Both the position numbers and the translations under genes were made by a program. The notes under the pieces were generated by a model that saw only the letters and a list, made by a program, of their open reading frames with translations, made no database searches and was not told the origin of the DNA. A stretch of 64,000 nucleotides of DNA. It comes from Mactromeris polynyma. Taxonomy: Eukaryota; Mollusca; Bivalvia; Venerida; Mactridae. Shown piece by piece: positions 9,771-22,400 of the stretch. The stretch is from assembly GCA_032209605.1 (NCBI GenBank), contig JASFXZ010000001.1, forward strand, positions 41,792,619 through 41,856,618, written 5' to 3'. Numbering within the stretch: the first letter of the stretch is position 1; every line of letters starts with the position of its first letter.

Positions 9771-11976
9771 ATCAACCACCGTTGTTACCACAAATCCGAT
9801 CAAATTGCCAATTCCTGTTTTATAAGAATCTAATCAAAGTATTCCAAAAGCGTATATCGTTGTTATTTGTGATTTTCATAAATTTCGTGTTTTAATTGTT
9901 TTTGTATTTTGAAAGTGTTTTGTTAGAAAGACACTGAAGTCACGATAACGCTAGCACTGTAATAGCACCCCGCATTAACATTGAAATGCACGAAAACGGC
10001 TGGTTATAATTAACATCTTTTACGTTTTTTAGTTTTATCTTCATCAACTGATATATCTCTAATAATTACATACCATTTTAGCTGTCCATCACTTCGAAGT
10101 AGTAAATTGGTTGATAGACATATTTTCTGGTTCCATGATGATATCACAAGATAGGATTTGTTATCATGTACTGATAAATGTTTAATAGATAAGTAATTAA
10201 TTATAAAGACATGTAATATATCATACCAGATATTTTGAGGCTCTTTATGCCTCTTTAGAGATTGAATGTCAATACCGTAAACTTTGATATTAAACATGAC
10301 CGAAAAGTGAAACCTGCTGGGCAGTGAAGACCGCATTCATAAATCAAAACTTCCCAAGAAAGATCTAGACAGAAGAGAGAGTGAGCATGCGCAGATGATA
10401 CAACAACAACACCAAACGGACCAGGAGGTGCACGCAGGGAAGGGACATAGAAACACAAGATTGAAATGATAAGGTCGCGGATTCTGAACATATCACGTAT
10501 CATAACCGATCTCAGTAACTTGGAACGACACGGGACTGTGCGACACAACAACAGGAATATTGAAGGTAGATTGACTTGACTTGATTTTGTCATGATAGGC
10601 TTAATCGTAAATGTGAGAAAGTTGGTTGCATATGTCTTCATAGACGCTGATATAGGTGTACTCTACAACAATACATTGTAACTTTTCTTACGTTTTACCC
10701 AAATCCCACAAACACACGAGTTTGATACTGGTATTTTCTATCAAGACATGCGCGCCGAGTTCGCACCAGCTCACGAAATACCTGTATCGGACTCGTGTTT
10801 AGCAGGTCTAGGAAACCTTTCAGAAATGTTATAAATGCAGTGTTTAGAGTACGTCTGTATTAAGGCATTAACATGCCATTTCCTCAAAATTGTTTCTTAT
10901 TCTATTTTGACAAAAACTAAGGCTATACCTTTAAGGTAAGGGAACTGTCAACAATTTAAATACTGGGGACTTAAATCAGCTTGCTGTCATACCGAAACGT
11001 AAATCCGTGAATTCAATATTCTTATAAACGCAGTGTGGTTCAACGATACCAATATATTCCATGTTATATGAGAATTCTACGTGAAAACACAATGCATGTC
11101 GGGAATTTTTATGCAGTGATAAATATCGCCATTACTTTATGTTAACACCGTTAAAACATTGCCAATATGCGGAATACTTGGTGTTTACTGTTATTGTCTT
11201 TGTCGTATTGTTATGCAAACTTTATGATGTTTTTTTAAACAGGTACGCGTTCATCTCGCACCACGCTAACTATCCGATACAATATTATTATGTTTATATT
11301 GACAAAACAAACTAACTTCACTGTTGGAATCTGGAAGACTATTTCGTTTTTTGGCGACGTCTAGAAAGATTGGCATAAACAGTAAACACAGGGTTGTAAA
11401 TGTGCCACGTGGTTACATGTTTGGAAGCGCTGGGTTGATGTATGGGTAAGATAACATTGAATGTCATTTTTCCATCGTTTTATTCCGTCTAACCGAAGTA
11501 AACACATACATGCAACGTGTATAGCCACACTTACTTCTAAAAACAAAGTGTTAGATCCGAGAAAATGGCCAATGCAAGCCAAAATCAAATCTAGCATGAA
11601 TCCGTCAGAATGCGACGAAAACTATACCACACCCACTGTTAACGTGACAGCTCCCTTTGTACCTTGATGTAACGTTACTTCGTATAGTTGTAATAAAAAG
11701 CTAACAGCTGAAGGAAATTCTGTGCTTCGAACAAAAGGTATTTCAATCATCAATATCAGATTGACGTTTGACCGGGCTGTGTGAAGTATGAACGAAATGT
11801 TGCGGCAATATCACTTACCTATTTCATCATTGGAAACAATTTATTGTACAACTGTGCCAACATATTCAGTAAATATCCTCATACTTTTTTTTTATAGTTT
11901 TCAGTTATTAATATTGTGATTGAGCTTATGCTGTTTTCAACTGTATTTCATTTATGTATATGGCGGTCACTTTGTC
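9771..11976. other. Non-coding stretch
   Basis: It contains open frames of up to 128 codons (minus 10255-10641, plus 11461-11667) without recognised motifs or splice context. Frames of this length are expected by chance in DNA of this composition. A slightly GC-richer patch at 10340-10480 has no identified content. Confidence 0.45.
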
Positions 11977-12240
11977 TTACACACTTTACTAGATTACCAC
12001 TTACACACTTTACTAGATTACCACTTGCACACTTTACTAGATTACCACTTACACACTTTACTAGATTACCACTTACACACTTTACTAGATTACCACTTAC
12101 ACACTTTACTAGATTACCACTTACACACTTTACTAGATTACCACTTACACACTTTACTAGATTACCACTTACACACTTTATTAGATTACCACTTACACAC
12201 TTTACTAGATTACTACTTACACACTTTACTAGATTACCAA
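11977..12240. repeat. 24-bp minisatellite, 11 units
   Basis: Eleven contiguous 24-bp units (TTACACACTTTACTAGATTA plus CCAC) differ at only a few positions, such as TTGCAC in unit 3 and TTTATTAG in unit 9. The period is a multiple of 3, so frames stay open on both strands (THFTRLPL repeats and similar). These are not genes. The array stops exactly where a SINE body begins. Confidence 0.95.
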
Positions 12241-12340
12241 ACAGTTCTTCCTTAAGCAACTGACAACATGCCCACATGAATCTTACGACTTTTAGAATGT
12301 ACGTCGAGTGCTCTACCTACTGAGCTAACTGGCTTAGAAT
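12241..12340 (-). mobile_element. tRNA-derived SINE, scallop-like body, truncated
   Basis: On the minus strand it begins with a clear A-box, CCAGTTAGCTCAGTAGGTAG then AGCAC. The B-box is missing or degraded. The body has, on the plus strand, AAGCAACTGACAACATGCCC then ACATGAATC. This resembles a SINE body that I recall from scallop genomes and the fragment at 49880. The distal end is replaced by the 24-bp array. Confidence 0.6.
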
Positions 12341-12345
12341 TGTTC

Positions 12346-15300
12346 ACTATTTTAATCTCTATAAATGCTAGAAATAATAGTTTACGAAAATTGATTCAAG
12401 TATGCTTATTTTCATACGATTGATGTTTTCATTGAAGACAGTCTGACAGTTTCATTCTATGTCAAATTTGTTTTGCCAACCAAACTTATTCAAATCTTCC
12501 TAAACCACCCTCAGAGAATAACCGCTCATCAAACTTACAACTAAACTATATGAATAATGTAAGTGAATCTGACTCTGTCCATACATCAAGCAAGATTGTA
12601 TGTTGAAAACTGAATGTTTCATAATTTATTATACGAACAAAATGCTTGAGGTAACATTACGGATATATGAATTTATCAGTCTGTATTATAGACGCAAACT
12701 ATCTAATGTCGGATTGCCTCAGTCCCAGGTGGTTTATATAAGTTTCATATATAAATGGTCAAAATTGGAAATCTAATGATGAATTATGTAACAAAAGAAC
12801 CCATTGTGTTCAAACGTCTGGCGTAGCAATATCAGCTTCCTGAAAATAGTTCCTTAAACATCATCTTATCTGAATTTGACAAATTTCTCCCAATACATTT
12901 TCAATACGAATTGATAACATTTGCCTTCGAATAAATCAAACTTTTTATACTAAAATCGAAGAAACTGTGTAAAATTTAATACTGAGCGATGTCACATATG
13001 ACAATAAAACGTTTTATTTTGCAAATTGTCTTCTGATACGGCGTTATAAAACAAGGGCTTATCTTTGTTCCGGCAAATAAACAACGTTATCGGTGATTAG
13101 GCACAAAACAGCATTAATAAAACACTCAAGCAATCTTGTAGAGGAAATATTTTGTTTGAACAATTGTAAGTGATATTTATTCGGCGACATAAGTTTTCAG
13201 GATCGGGATGAATCTTGGCTTAATGTGACAGGAGAGGATATCAGTTTGTAGAAGAAGTTAACAACGTGCCAGCAATTCGAAGATTATTGTACAATGTTGA
13301 CGATGTGTAAATCTAGTGAGGCATTTATTTCCTTAAGAAATACGCTTATACTCTCTGATGATAACAGTCATTGACAGAAATAGAAAACATCCTTGTCTGG
13401 CAGTTTTAGTAAGAAATCGTAAACAATACGACAAATTGGATTATGTAATTCTTGAATATCACCTACTGGTTAAATAACCAACATATTATAAAAATTCAAT
13501 TTTGAATTGAACGTCCAATAAATACATTACTAAAACTTTTCATGCATAGAATGATTCATGCATGCAATTATACCCTACTATATCACAATACATTTCTCGT
13601 CATATGCCATGGTTTTTGACCATATTGCGCGACGTAGAAAATAAGCGATCAGTAAGACACGGGATTAAGTGTGAACATTAAAATTTTCATCATTTAAAAA
13701 CTGAACATCAAAAAGGTATGTGATATTATTGGTAAAAGCATTCTTAAATAATCCCTACCTATTATACAGACTACGGCTTTAAGCTTAGCTCAGTTACTTG
13801 TTTACGTTTACGTTCGTGCCAAACAAATAAGTTGTGTGTTTGATTTTTTTTTATAATCGATGGCAGCCTGAAGAAACGAGGAACATAACCTACACTAAGT
13901 CCAAAAAAGATAATTAAAATGAAAACAAACATCGAGGAGGATATACAGTCGATCCAGAACCGCAAAGAGACATGTCAGTATTATATTACATAAAATGTAA
14001 ACAAATACAAAGGTATAGAGACACAATACACAAACAACTATTGCCATAAGTGTTGTTAGAAAGTGTAAAATATTGTAGTGTTGTTACCATGTTTTAGTTT
14101 AATATCATTTTATTGTAATTATACATATACTTATCATATTTGCACAAACATACAACTAATACCTTGTACATACATACAAAAGTGTTGGGCCAAAAGTTTT
14201 AACAACATTATCTAGGGCCCTCCCCTTACCACGTTTTTACAATGCTAACTTAGCATATTCTGTTTTTGTATATATGCCTACTAGTAGATATTTCCAGTAT
14301 TCTTGTTGTTTATAAAATGTTGTGTGATCTCAGCACCTTTGTCGGCTTCAATAACAATCCATTATTGTTGACCATTAGTTCACTAGTTTGTGTCTCTGGT
14401 GCTAATACTTTCTTTCTAAGACAGTGACTTTATCGTAGAACGTGACAAATTTTCAGACATTTATATTATAATGTTCCCATGACAACGGGGACGTACTCCA
14501 TTATCCCAGGTTCACTAGTGACAGCATTAATCACACCTTACTTATCTGACCTTATGTGGTCGTGGTTCTAATTGACATACACATCCTTGTATACACACCG
14601 TTCTTAGATTAACGTCAACCAAACTTAGGCGAATTCGGAATAATTGGTCGTGATTGGAGTGAGGTACTCCTACTGAAGTCAACCGGCAGTTCACCAATAA
14701 ATAAAGCCTGTATACAGATGAGTTCAAACATGCAAATATGTACTCTTAGAAAACCAGTGATTCATCATAATAGTCAGTTAAGTATATAATGAATCATTTC
14801 TCCGCCTTTAGCACAGGATTGCATGCTTGATCTCATGATACTTAGAAGTATATAGGATGTTAAGAACATTTAAGCAAGGTAACCGTTTAGAAATACATCG
14901 ACCGCTTTTGTACTTTGAATAAATTCCGTTTGAGATACAGTCATACCTTTTATGGGAGCAAATTGCTCGTCAGTGAATATTTTGTTATGTAATTGTACCA
15001 ACTCATCGACAGTCATCGCATTAAATGGGCATGTTTGTGTCAGAAATATATTACAGTACGATACATCATTCCTGTTAATTTGTTGCAATGGTGACACAAA
15101 TGTCTACGGAACGTATCAAAACGCACAAATCCTGTATTCAGACATACACCTAAATACGAAATAAGTTGAAACACAATTATGCAGTTATGCTTTGAGTCTG
15201 TCAATGCGCGGATTGTTAACATTCGTAAAGGATTATGAACACTCCCTGTATTAATGATGGCCATCCAAAGCACATCCTCAAGCGGAAGTTAAATGTCAAG

Positions 15301-16093
15301 CTTGGAAACACTGCAGTTTATCAAATATACAGTAATGAGTGACGTCAAGTATTCCAAAGGCATCAACAATTCTAAGACTCTTTATTGGCTGTTTTATGAA
15401 CCTGGGGTTTGTCAATTATACCCCGGCAAAAGTGTAGAGAGACGAAAGTAAGGCATAATATACAAATAAACAATAAAGACAGTAGTTTATGTCTTGATTT
15501 ATAGCATCCCTGGGTAATAACGTTCTAAATAAGTCTGATGCATTCATTTAAACCAAGCGCAGTAGGACATATCATTGAGCAGTTTATCAGATGAAAATAT
15601 ATTTGATGCAAAGCAATTTATCTTATTTTCTGTCTCTTCAGGGGAGACAACTAATGATGACATTGCACGGACCCATACGGATATGACTGAACTATTTTGT
15701 ATAATTGCTTTTTTACATGAGCTTGAATATCAAAATTTAATTAATGGGATTCATTGCAATATTAGTATATCAAATAACTATGCGCTGATTCGTTGCATAT
15801 AATCTGAAAATCTCTATTACTTGTTCACAATACATTGTAGCATACAAGATGTGCTATTAAATCTCAATGGAGTAAGGCGGTGAAGCAAACTGAATGACCT
15901 AGTACCAGAGGTTATTGCTCTTTATCACGAAGAGGGGGAGTGCAATATGGTGTAAGTAATATAATGTAATTAAAAATCTTCTTGATATGTCGAATATCGT
16001 ATTTAACGTTTTGGTGCATTGTGGGATTTCTTCAAACGTCGAGCAGAAAATGTCACATACAAAGCATCCATAAAAACAGGAGGTGACATGGAC
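12346..16093. other. Non-coding stretch
   Basis: Nothing was recognised beyond AT-rich DNA and short chance frames, for example minus 15040-15273 and plus 15575-15802. Confidence 0.45.
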
Positions 16094-16178
16094 ATATCGA
16101 GGTGTCAGCGCCAGAATCTTCCATCTCCTTAATAAATTTAGATGGAGCTAGCTAGATCTGGCAACAACACCTCGATAT
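16094..16178. other. Imperfect inverted repeat / hairpin
   Basis: ATATCGAGGTGT (16094-16105) pairs exactly with 16167-16178, GCCAGA (16110-16115) with 16157-16162, and CCATCT (16121-16126) with 16140-16145. The terminal loop is 13 nt. There is a 4x4 internal loop and a 5x11 asymmetric loop containing AGCTAGCT. The asymmetry favours a small foldback element over a pre-miRNA. Confidence 0.6.
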
Positions 16179-17750
16179 AAACATTAGCCATTGCATAACG
16201 AATAATGACAATAGGAAGGCAAGACACTGACATGAAGGGTAGGTAAACAATGTCACTTCTGAATGTGATCTTTATGCGGATATCACAACTCACTCCTTGT
16301 AATGGCGAAGTATGACTGGGTTTATTGTCTTATGTCATCCATGCAATTGAGCCAGACGATGTTACAACATAATTAATTGACTGAACTTTCGCTCTTCCTC
16401 TGGAGGTAAAAAATTCTCTGCGCAGCAGACGACGACAGAATTATTTGAGCAGCTGTTTTCTCACTAACTTAATCGCGATATTTCTATATTTGCTGTATGC
16501 TAATTACACGACCGATCCACACGTTTAAAAGAATAATTGAATTAATGAGCCAATTGTTCAAACTATTCTGTGACACTAGATGGCGTGGTGGTGTGGCGGA
16601 AATCGATGGACAAGAACAGATTCTGTCATCGTTACCTAATAAATCGACGAAATATTGTCAAAACATTTAAATGTACGGAATTATATGGCTGATTTCTGTT
16701 GGATACCAGACAAACATGTGATCACGTGGTTATTTAATCGGAAGAGTAACTGGGCGTGAAAAGCTTAAAAAGAGAACATTTGCATGCTTTTGGCAGACGA
16801 ACAAATCATAAACATCAACGATGAAGCTGATGTTATCAAATGAACGAAACTAAGAGATAAGAAGCGTAGAGCTGGAGAACAAGGATCGAATGTGGAATAA
16901 TTTGGTCTCAAATTCAATTGTATGTTGAAATAAAAAAATGGTGAAAATGTATGCAATACGGTTACCGTATTCTTCCTATACAGTTGTCATTATCCATTTT
17001 CAGGTATGTTTTCATCAAAGTAGGTTGTTTTCCAGTCTAAAACACTTGTAATACTGATATAAAGAATGACCCCTTAAAGTCACTTTAGTGTTCTGATTTT
17101 GAAAGAAAATAATGATGAAGCACATCTCCCAGTGATACGCCACAATCAAGCAAATAGTTTTAAGTGTTTGTTTACACGTAAAATTCCGACCATTTCTAAT
17201 CTACTTTCGAATTAAATAATAATGGCAGACCAATCACTAAATATCTAACCATTTTCATGAACAGGAATTTCGAGATTCCAGTAAAAGTGTCATTAACGAC
17301 GAGTTTATTACTGATTTATTATCTATTACTGTCATTTTTTGTAATTAAAGGAGTGATTTTGAACACTTAGATGTATTTAGTATTTCAGATTTTTTGTTGT
17401 TGAATACTTTTGATAAAGCATCGCTACCGAATATTTTCACTGAAAGGCAATACAGTTCTTCACAGCGTTTTAAATGTCTTCACTTATCATAGTATAGACT
17501 ACGTTTCAAGTCTACTAGATTAGTGACTTAAATTTTGACATTTGATCAATCATTTAATACAGTATATTGTGAAAACCAACTGTTCCATGCAGATTACGTT
17601 ATGTTTCTTGCTATGTGTATAGCTAACTTTCACAGTTGTGCCTACATATCATAGTAATTCAATGTGAAAAATTTGCAAATGCTACTGACTAGATGACGGA
17701 GTGAGATAAAGTATAAGATAGGTCTAGCACCGAATATTTAGATCACTGAC
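16179..17750. other. Non-coding stretch
   Basis: No gene, RNA or repeat family was recognised. Confidence 0.45.
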
Positions 17751-17946
17751 TTCTTGGTCTTTTTGAGATAAACAACTTACAAGGTTTACCCTCATACGAG
17801 GTTATGAAATTGCATTTTATTTAAGTTATGTGCATTTCAGAACAATACAGATAGTGCCAATAGAAAGAGCTTGGAAAGACGGTTTCAACGATACCAAATA
17901 CTTAAACCCGCAAAATTGAGTTACGGGGTTTTGGAAATAAGGCGAC
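17751..17946 (-). mobile_element. MITE family M2, truncated copy
   Basis: This segment matches the reverse complement of 24049-24280. Shared words include AAGTTATGTGCATT, AGAAAGAGCTTGGAA, GGTTTCAACGATACCAAATA and GAGTTACGGGGTT. The right terminal repeat is present, ending GCGAC. The left terminal repeat seen in the other copy is missing. Confidence 0.75.
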
Positions 17947-18335
17947 AATTATTATATGATTTCGGACTATTAAATATAATTCAACATAATTACTTTCCAT
18001 GTTTCGACATAATTCCTAATGTAATTACAGTAATTACTATATATTATTTATTATTCTGTAAACATGTTCCTGTGTGTTTGTACAACTGTAAATACATTTT
18101 GAAATTCCCAAGACCTCGTGTTGTATTAATGGATTCTACTGAACTTGAAGCATGAATGTTTAATGCCTGCCCAAAGCTTTCTGGTCGAATATAGACAGTA
18201 AACTCACTCTACATGAAACACATGATTGTAATGTGCGTGGGTGGGGTTGGTGTCCCTTAAATATTTATTTCAAAATAAAGTAAACAAATGAACCTGAATA
18301 ATTAGTCAGCTTCGATGTGCTGAATAAACTGATTT

Positions 18336-18513
18336 CAGTAAAACCTGCTTAAAGACCATCTCGAATTTATGTCCACCTTATTTAGAATAAAGTATTTTTG
18401 TGGATCATTATTTACTTTTTCTTTCAAACTTTAAACTCAATAATGGAACCACGTCGCAACAAAGACCGACCTTCACCCGAACCAAGATTGGACTTATTAT
18501 TGAGGCTTTATCG
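18336..18513. mobile_element. MITE family M1 (CAGTAAAACCT ends), degraded copy
   Basis: The left end is CAGTAAAACCTGCTTAAAGA, and the right end is GAGGCTTTATCG followed by TA, matching the inverted end of the intact copy at 52659 with changes. The interior has the same motif order (AAGACCA, then ACTCAATAATGGAACCACGT, then TTATTATTGAGG). Confidence 0.65.
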
Positions 18514-18643
18514 TATTCTGCAAAGTGGTCTGTGGTTTTTAATTTCTACAACATAACCTGAGGTGGAGGGCCGAATGCATATTTCAATGAGACCGATAGA
18601 AATGAAAATGGTGAAACAAGACAGATAAACGCGTTTTAACTAT

Positions 18644-18990
18644 CTAAATTATATAAAAGAGAGAGAATAAGTTGCTACCGGGAACGCCACATACTTCAGC
18701 GCCTCCACACACAGACCTCCGGGAAAACAACAGTCTATAAAACATAAGGCACTTTAGGAGGCTCAATGGTACACAAGTAAGGGAACAGAGGTGCAAGGAA
18801 TGGCATTGTCGACCATAAGGAATAACTAAGAGAATCAAAGAGGATAAACAGTGGGGGGAATCAATGGATTGAAAAAATCATGTCAAGACAGCTAGCAGCA
18901 ATAGACCGAAACTGGGCAGAAAATAACATGAACATTTTATAAAGTGAAATAATTGCACATAAATCTGAGACAGACGGAGGGAATAACGGA
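18644..18990 (+). repeat. Dispersed repeat R2, copy 1
   Basis: It shares GGGAACGCCACATAC, CAGACCTCCGG, AAAACAACA and ACATAAGGCACTT with 31100-31225, with 29560-29712 (inverted), and more weakly with 28362-28700. No terminal repeats or coding were identified. The open frame on the minus strand here (18644-18838) is repeat sequence, not a gene. Confidence 0.7.
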
Positions 18991-20544
18991 CATAATCGAG
19001 TAATCATCCTCTGTTCCCACATTGGTATTAAACCAGTAGGAGGATAATAAGCTTAACGAATGCAACTCAAATATCAAATTAGAAAAGCACAATTTAACAA
19101 TAGAGTGGAGATCATATCTGTTCCGTCTGTCATTAGCAACACAACATATTTATTAATCAAACTTGACAACAGTACGAAGACTTCTTGTAAAAATCACACA
19201 ATGTCTGAGGACATAAAATCTGAATATATAGTTGTGTAATTGCGTCAATGATTAACACAACTTCACCACAAATCGTTATGAGGGCCGCTGACTGGAATAA
19301 TCAAATTTACATACATATACCACCCAGCAGAGGGCGACAATTTCACGTTAGGTACATTATGCTCTTTTCAGCGTCGTGAGAGAATAACATGGTGTCAACG
19401 TCAGTGTTGTGGGGAAAATCTGTAAATAATGACTCTAACTTATTGAATTCCGTCGAAATTTATGACAAATACTTATACTTCAGGAAATGGTGTGCGCATC
19501 CATTCACATCCTATTTCCAGATATTGCGAATTCTACAATCTAATATGCCACGACGTTGTCCTGGCAACGGAAAGTTCTTTTTTTTTCAATTTATATTAAA
19601 ATGCCATAGACTTATAAGGGGAAACTTGTATAATATCGGCAAGATGTATATGGCGTACGTACATTTGTGATACAAGGAAAACGAGAAATACAACTGGTAC
19701 TTTAGATGTGATAAATAAGAAACAAATGTGTATTTGCGCAGCTTTATCAAAACGTTTTGATCTATTTATAGAGTAACGAAACGTATATTATTATATGACC
19801 TGGTTTCTTTCACAGAATGATCGAAAGATCGACAGATATTGTCTTGGACATTTTGACGTTAGCTAGTACCTTATAGAGCTGGGGATGATCGAAATACGTG
19901 GATTTGTGTAATAGCTTCGATATAGTTTGTCGTATTTAATGACTGGGGTAACATTGTCGATGTTTAGCTTATAGATCGGACAAATCATAAGCGGATCATG
20001 AAATATTGTATTTAAACACAGCTTCGAGAATCTTACTGCCAGATACAGTTTCTTTCTTTACCTTCAACCTCAAATAATTAAAGATAATAAAGATACATTC
20101 AATCTATGAAAATATTATTCCAAGTATCAAACGAAACATACAATTCAGAAAAAAAAACAATATTATAATGTTATCCTTATAATCTGAGTTCACAAACGCC
20201 ACCAGTATATCATAGAGCATGTGTTTGTTCCTTTACGTCTATATCCCTAAGATAATACCATTCAAATATAATCAAACGTACCAGTAACATTTCACACACG
20301 TATTCGCATGTTGATGATCACTGGGGTCTAATAAACATCACCGAATATATGAGGAACCAAATGTATCACAAGAGACTCGAAGCATTTTCCTTAATTACAC
20401 TCTTTGGACAAAATGAACAGCTATATCTAATTTACAAATAAATGGAAAGCTTTCAAGAGAATGTTGTCATTTGTATTGATCGATTTGCCCTCATGCTTAA
20501 ACCACAATAACGACCATTTCTACTGTATGTATATATATATGCAG
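18991..20544. other. Non-coding stretch
   Basis: No motif was recognised. The plus frame at 19389-19670 (93 codons) has no features and is within chance length. Confidence 0.45.
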
Positions 20545-20735
20545 TTGTTTTGTTTTACGCCGCTTCTCAGCAATATTTTCGTTAGGTATAATGGCGTCCA
20601 GTTGACCTAACCAGTGCTCCTGGATAACCAACCAGTACTAACATTTTCTTCCACAAGAGTAACAGGCAGCTTCATGGCACGAATTAGAGGCGGGGCACAA
20701 ATGACTTTTGTCATACAATCATAAGTTAAAATAAA
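20545..20735 (-). mobile_element. SINE body fragment (scallop-like), head missing
   Basis: On the plus strand it has TTTTACGCCGCTTCTCAGCA, then ATGGCG, GACCTAACCAGTGCTCCTGG and CCAGTACTAAC. It parallels 36915-37025 (AACGCCGTTTCTCAACAATA, CGGCGGCC, CCAGTACTAACTTACC). No tRNA-like head follows, so the copy is 5'-truncated. Orientation is inferred from the copy at 36905. Confidence 0.7.
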
Positions 20736-20908
20736 ATGTGCACAGAGAACAAACTCCTCCCCGAATGTACGCTATTCAGCTGAATGGATGGGTTTAATAG
20801 TGCAGAGTTTCGTAAAAATTGTCATTTGAATACGAGACAGTTTTAGCATTTTTGACCAGTACATCTTTGGGGATTTATCCTTTAAAACGACCATTGTTAT
20901 AGGAAGTA

Positions 20909-21067
20909 CAGAGGGACCTCGATTATACGACAACATTTTATCCGAATACTTGGTATCATCCGAAATAAATATCAGGTCCCGATGTATCTTCTTATGCTCC
21001 TCGAAACCATGTATTATTCGAAGTAAAATTTCGGACCCGATAGATTCGAACTAACGAAGTGCCACTG
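20909..21067. mobile_element. pogo/Tigger-like MITE, TA-flanked
   Basis: This 159-bp element has ends CAGAGGGACCTCGATTATAC and CAGTGGCACTTCGTTAGTTC, read inward, which agree at most positions. TA lies on both sides (20907-20908 and 21068-21069). The CAGTGG..CCTCG.TTA pattern is typical of pogo/Tigger termini. It has no coding capacity. Confidence 0.8.
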
Positions 21068-21943
21068 TAGTTTATATACTCGGTTACTGTGTCGTGCCGT
21101 GTAATGAAAATCGTAGAAACACAGGCTGAAAAGTGACAGCTGTGATGGAGCAATGTTTAGGTTTTAACGATGACGTTGCTGGAAAATGTCCTGGACTGGA
21201 TTATCTATATACGAATTTTCCAAAAAACACACCCTCGCCGAGCTATTGTATATAAGCTTTAACTCAGCCGCGGATGAGACATAACTTATAGTGACAGCTA
21301 ATTCAGACAAGTACAGAATGGCTCAAATTTATTGGAACCGCTGTAGTACTTGCGAATACAAGAAAATAGTCTAATGAATCCAATCTATTCTACATGGCAC
21401 GCTTCGTCCGTAACAAATTTGGTTGAGATAACGATGGGTTAAAATTGTTAGACACAATCAGACGCGGCTTATGCAAGAATTATGTCGATACAATTGACAA
21501 TTGCGAGTAATTCGGGGATTTGTGCCAAGACAAAAAAAAACAAGATCAACGATGCCATTGTACAGTGGTCTGGTAACAAAAGGTCAGAGTAGGACGATTA
21601 GTTTTGTGGATGCCAAGTCTTTGAAATAAATACATAACATCAACAGTGCTTGATTAATGTTGTTCATTCACACAGAGGCGTAGTGCTGCATGAAGGTATA
21701 TTAACAAATTGTGAAAAAAATACATTTAATAATATCATTTCCTGAACGTAAGCCGGTCATTCTTGAAAGGAAATATATCGGTCATTATTGAAGGAAATAT
21801 ATTTCGGTTAATTAGTCTGCGCGTTATACAAAATTGAATTTCACATAATTTATCATTTTCCAAGATACATGTTTTGTCAAAGCAAAACAGTACACTTCTC
21901 GTAGTCAGATAATGCTACATTGATAGCTGCCAAACAATAATAC

Positions 21944-22210
21944 ACTGTTAGTTGTCAGACACTGTTAGTTGTCAGACAATGACACACTGTTAGTTGTCAG
22001 ACAATGACACACTGTTAGTTGTCAGACAATGGCACACTGTTAGTTGTCAGACAATGACACACTGTTAGTTGTCAGACAATGACACACTGTTAGTTGTCAG
22101 ACAATGGCACACTGTTAGTTGTCAGACAATGGCACACTGTTAGTTGTCAGACAATGACACACTGTTAGTTGTCAGACAATGGCACACTGTTAGTTGTCAG
22201 ACAATAATAC
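21944..22210. repeat. 25-bp minisatellite, ten full units plus a partial
   Basis: Ten units start every 25 bp from 21961 (ACTGTTAGTTGTCAGACAAT plus GACAC or GGCAC), after a 17-bp partial unit at 21944. Degenerate relatives extend on both sides: GATAGCTGCCAAACAATAAT at about 21920, and GTTAGTTGCCAGACAAT, GTTAGTTTTAAG and TTGTCGGACAATGGTAGACT out to about 22400. Confidence 0.93.
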
Positions 22211-22400
22211 CAGAATGTTAGTTGCCAGACAATTTGCTAGAATTCGGTCAATGATTCAATGTCAGTTTCCAAACAACATACACTGTTAGTTTTAAGAAAA
22301 TGTTATACGAACTTAACACGCCGTTTTTTGTCGGACAATGGTAGACTGTCAGATTTCAATCAGTGCTACATTTTCAGAACGAAAAGATCCCTCTTAGTTG

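Noticed and set aside
11916..12277. Repetitive protein frames (THFTRLPL-type and reverse-strand KCVSGNLV-type)
   Set aside because: They are produced by a 24-bp tandem array whose period is divisible by 3; frames are open on both strands and in more than one frame.
18644..18838. Minus-strand 64-codon frame as a small secreted or membrane protein
   Set aside because: It lies wholly in dispersed repeat R2.
21944..22210. CRISPR-like array of 25-bp repeats
   Set aside because: There are no spacers between units; it is a minisatellite.
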